Below, in pieces: positions 8,681 to 9,727 of a stretch of DNA of 9,727 nucleotides. A program made the translations under genes and the position numbers. A model generated the notes under the pieces. That model was not told where the DNA came from. It saw nothing but the letters and a program-made list of their open reading frames with translations, and did no database searches. Position 1 is the first letter of the stretch, and each line of letters opens with the position of its first letter. The stretch is from Psychrobacter sp. (lineage in GTDB: Bacteria; Pseudomonadota; Gammaproteobacteria; Pseudomonadales; Moraxellaceae), in contig JAAXIL010000016.1 in the NCBI GenBank assembly GCA_012270355.1, positions 1 to 9,727 on the forward strand, written 5' to 3'.

Positions 8681-8701
8681 GCGAAATGATTGCGAAATGA
8701 T
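8681..8701. repeat. Tandem 10-bp duplication GCGAAATGAT
   Basis: GCGAAATGAT at 8681-8690 is repeated exactly at 8692-8701 (period 11). It abuts and just touches the left edge of the decayed palindromic element. Confidence 0.7.
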
Positions 8702-8808
8702 ACAGCCAGTCCCATATAAAACTGGTACGGGGTTAGTCTCGTTTAAAGTATGACATATATATTTGTACTCGACTGCCTTGTGATGATGTCATTTTGGCTC
8801 AGTAATAC
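8700..8808 (-). repeat. Decayed copy of the ~108-bp palindromic element, inverted
   Basis: Aligned without gaps to the reverse complement of the element at 9440-9546, the core 8724-8780 (GGTACGG...CTGCCTTG) matches at about 41 of 57 positions by hand count. Weaker similarity, roughly half the positions, continues outward to both ends, including AGCC near the left end and ATAC at the right end. Matching length and collinearity over the full element make chance unlikely. Its inverted repeat is more eroded than in the right-hand copy. Confidence 0.7.
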
Positions 8809-8882
8809 TCACAATACCCTGGGCGTTTTACAGCCTATTGTGCATTGTAACCACCGCATAATGGCTTTGCTCACTTCTAAAT

Positions 8883-8887
8883 AGGAG
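8883..8887 (+). promoter_or_regulatory. Ribosome binding site of the DUF305 gene
   Basis: AGGAG at 8 nt from the ATG at 8896. It decides that ATG over the TTG three bases upstream. Confidence 0.75.
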
Positions 8888-8895
8888 TACTCTTG

Positions 8896-9360
8896 ATGGA
8901 CTCATCTGCATCCTCTATGAACCCTTATGTAAAATTTACTCTCATGATCCTCACTTCAACCTTAGTGATGTATGTGATGATGTATTTTAACACTTACCGA
9001 TGGGATCACGTTTATTTTAGCGAAACCCGTGCCTATATGGCACTGTATATGGGGGCAGGCATGGCAGTGATTATGCTTGCCTTTATGAGCAATATGTATA
9101 AAAAGACGAAGCTTAATCTCTTGATTTATGGCATCAGTGTGGTGCTATTTGCATTGGGCATATGGGGGGTGCGTTCTCAACAAACGGTGGATCAAGTAGA
9201 CTGGATGCAAGCCATGATACCGCATCACTCCATCGCCATATTGACCAGCTCAAGAGCTGATATTGACGACCCACGGGTCAGAGCACTTGCTGATGACATC
9301 ATATCAGCTCAGGAACGAGAGATTAAAGAGATGCAGGCATTGATTGAAGAATTGGAATAA
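8896..9360 (+). CDS. DUF305 domain membrane protein
   Basis: A 154-aa protein with three hydrophobic segments (about 12-30, 47-65, 73-91) followed by a C-terminal helical region. That region carries the DUF305 signature WMQAMIPHHSIAI (103-115, histidines 110-111), then DPRVRALADDIISAQEREIKEM (split as DPRVRALADD at 125-134 and ISAQEREIKEM at 136-146). The histidine- and methionine-containing helices resemble those of DUF305 proteins such as cyanobacterial CopM, which binds copper, so metal handling is possible but not shown here. Methionines are frequent in the membrane part. The upstream TTG is rejected as start because AGGAG is best spaced to the ATG. The gene stands alone on this strand between the two palindromic elements; the next gene starts 246 bp downstream. 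Confidence 0.82.
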   Translation: MDSSASSMNPYVKFTLMILTSTLVMYVMMYFNTYRWDHVYFSETRAYMALYMGAGMAVIMLAFMSNMYKKTKLNLLIYGISVVLFALGIWGVRSQQTVDQVDWMQAMIPHHSIAILTSSRADIDDPRVRALADDIISAQEREIKEMQALIEELE

Positions 9361-9402
9361 TTTCTGTTCATCAATAATGACGGCAGCAAGCACCTGCAGG
9401 CT

Positions 9403-9440
9403 TTTTCGCCTTTTCGCCTAAGTCGTCTTTTCGCCTAAGT
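9403..9440. repeat. Short tandem repeats built on TTTTCGCC / CTTTTCGCCTAAGT
   Basis: The 14-mer CTTTTCGCCTAAGT occurs at 9410-9423 and exactly again at 9427-9440 (period 17). A further TTTTCGCC lies at 9403-9410, so the octamer is present three times. The second unit ends at the T that begins the palindromic element. Confidence 0.75.
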
Positions 9441-9546
9441 ATAGTCAAAGTCAAATAAATTCGGTACAAGGCAGACGAGCGATGATGTACACGTAGTACT
9501 TCGAGCGAGTCTAACGCCGTACCGATTTAGTTTGACGCAGGCTATA
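9440..9546 (+). repeat. ~107-bp palindromic (MITE-like) element, well-preserved copy
   Basis: An imperfect inverted repeat. The left end TATAG (9440-9444) pairs with CTATA (9542-9546). GTCAAA (9449-9454) pairs with TTTGAC (9531-9536). CGGTAC (9462-9467) pairs with GTACCG (9519-9524). At the centre, GTAC (9487-9490) pairs with GTAC (9496-9499). It has no coding capacity. Ends of the TATAG type with a possible TA target would fit a small non-autonomous element mobilised by an IS630/mariner-type transposase, but that is inference. Transcribed, it would fold into a long hairpin between the DUF305 and glutaredoxin genes. From memory, similar repeats recur in Psychrobacter-type genomes. Confidence 0.75.
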
Positions 9547-9595
9547 GTTAAGCCACACGCTTGAATTGACCTATCCTCTGTCACTCATAAGAAGC

Positions 9596-9601
9596 AAGGA
9601 G
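9596..9601 (+). promoter_or_regulatory. Ribosome binding site of the glutaredoxin-like gene
   Basis: AAGGAG, 5 nt before the ATG at 9607. A strong site that fixes the start of the cut gene. Confidence 0.75.
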
Positions 9602-9606
9602 AACAC

Positions 9607-9727
9607 ATGACCACTTCTAAACACGCCACGCTGTACCGCATGGTCAAAGAAAAGCACGTTTGCCCGTTTGGACTAAAAGCCCTCGACCTGCTTAAACGAA
9701 ACGGCTACACAGTGGACGATGAGCACC
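9607..9727 (+). CDS. Glutaredoxin-like protein, 5' part only
   Basis: The first 40 codons are visible before the window ends. The pattern beta strand (ATLYRMV), then HVCPFGLKALDLLKRNGY, then acidic residues, is the N-terminal half of a glutaredoxin fold. The redox motif is C-P-F-G with one cysteine (C18), not the dithiol CPYC of classical glutaredoxins or the CGFS of the iron-sulfur class. The later half, including the cis-proline that would confirm the family, is outside the window. The ribosome binding site is strong. Upstream lies the palindromic element, and I see no convincing promoter between them. Confidence 0.75.
   Translation, partial: MTTSKHATLYRMVKEKHVCPFGLKALDLLKRNGYTVDDEH

Larger units (their letters stand above)
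8508..8895. other. Divergent intergenic region MBL gene / DUF305 gene
   Basis: No credible gene lies in this 388-bp stretch. It contains the candidate MBL promoter, an 11-bp tandem duplication (8681-8701), a decayed copy of the palindromic element (8700-8808), and the leader of the DUF305 gene with AGGAG at 8883-8887. I see no strong plus-strand promoter; a CATAAT at 8857-8862 lacks a properly spaced -35. Confidence 0.6.

Noticed and set aside
9388..9406. Possible intrinsic terminator after the DUF305 gene (AAGC/GCTT followed by T run)
   Set aside because: The stem is only four base pairs with an 8-nt loop, too weak to call. The downstream palindromic element is a better candidate for ending transcription.

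Overview
The window most likely comes from a gammaproteobacterium of the family Moraxellaceae (Psychrobacter, Moraxella or a close relative). This rests on the ParC and FadD sequences, which read as gammaproteobacterial, on a roughly 45-50% GC background, and on a short palindromic repeat around GGTACAAGGC...GCCGTACC that I associate from memory with this group. The family-level call is an inference; no search was run.

Layout. On the left, the minus strand carries fadD (fatty-acyl-CoA synthetase), which runs off the window edge about 28 codons before its expected end. A 306-bp divergent intergenic region separates it from parC (topoisomerase IV subunit A) on the plus strand. The parC stop overlaps the GTG start of an AT-rich gene for an NYN nuclease-like protein with a LOTUS/OST-HTH RNA-binding domain. 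A short gap holding a possible minus-strand gene remnant follows. Next is a YtfL/PaeA-type membrane protein (DUF21, CBS pair, CorC_HlyC). It converges on a minus-strand pair: a membrane-anchored metallo-beta-lactamase-fold hydrolase of the NAPE-PLD/RomA type and, 64 bp downstream, a DUF421 (YetF/YcaP) membrane protein. On the right, a plus-strand DUF305 membrane protein is followed by the start of a glutaredoxin-like gene cut by the window end.

Most of this is ordinary chromosomal housekeeping and envelope content. I see no phage, transposase, CRISPR, rRNA or tRNA. No obvious new multi-gene defence system is present. The items deserving attention are the compositionally foreign NYN-LOTUS gene translationally coupled to parC; two copies of a ~108-bp palindromic element, one well preserved (9440-9546) and one decayed and inverted (8700-8808), flanking the DUF305 gene; small tandem duplications at an edge of each copy; and a 43-codon minus-strand reading frame between the NYN gene and paeA that reads like the tail of a lost protein.

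The genes do not form one pathway. fadD serves fatty-acid uptake and degradation. parC serves chromosome decatenation. The paeA-like, DUF421 and MBL genes are envelope-associated, and the DUF305 and glutaredoxin genes may relate to metal or redox handling. The last statement is inference from families only.
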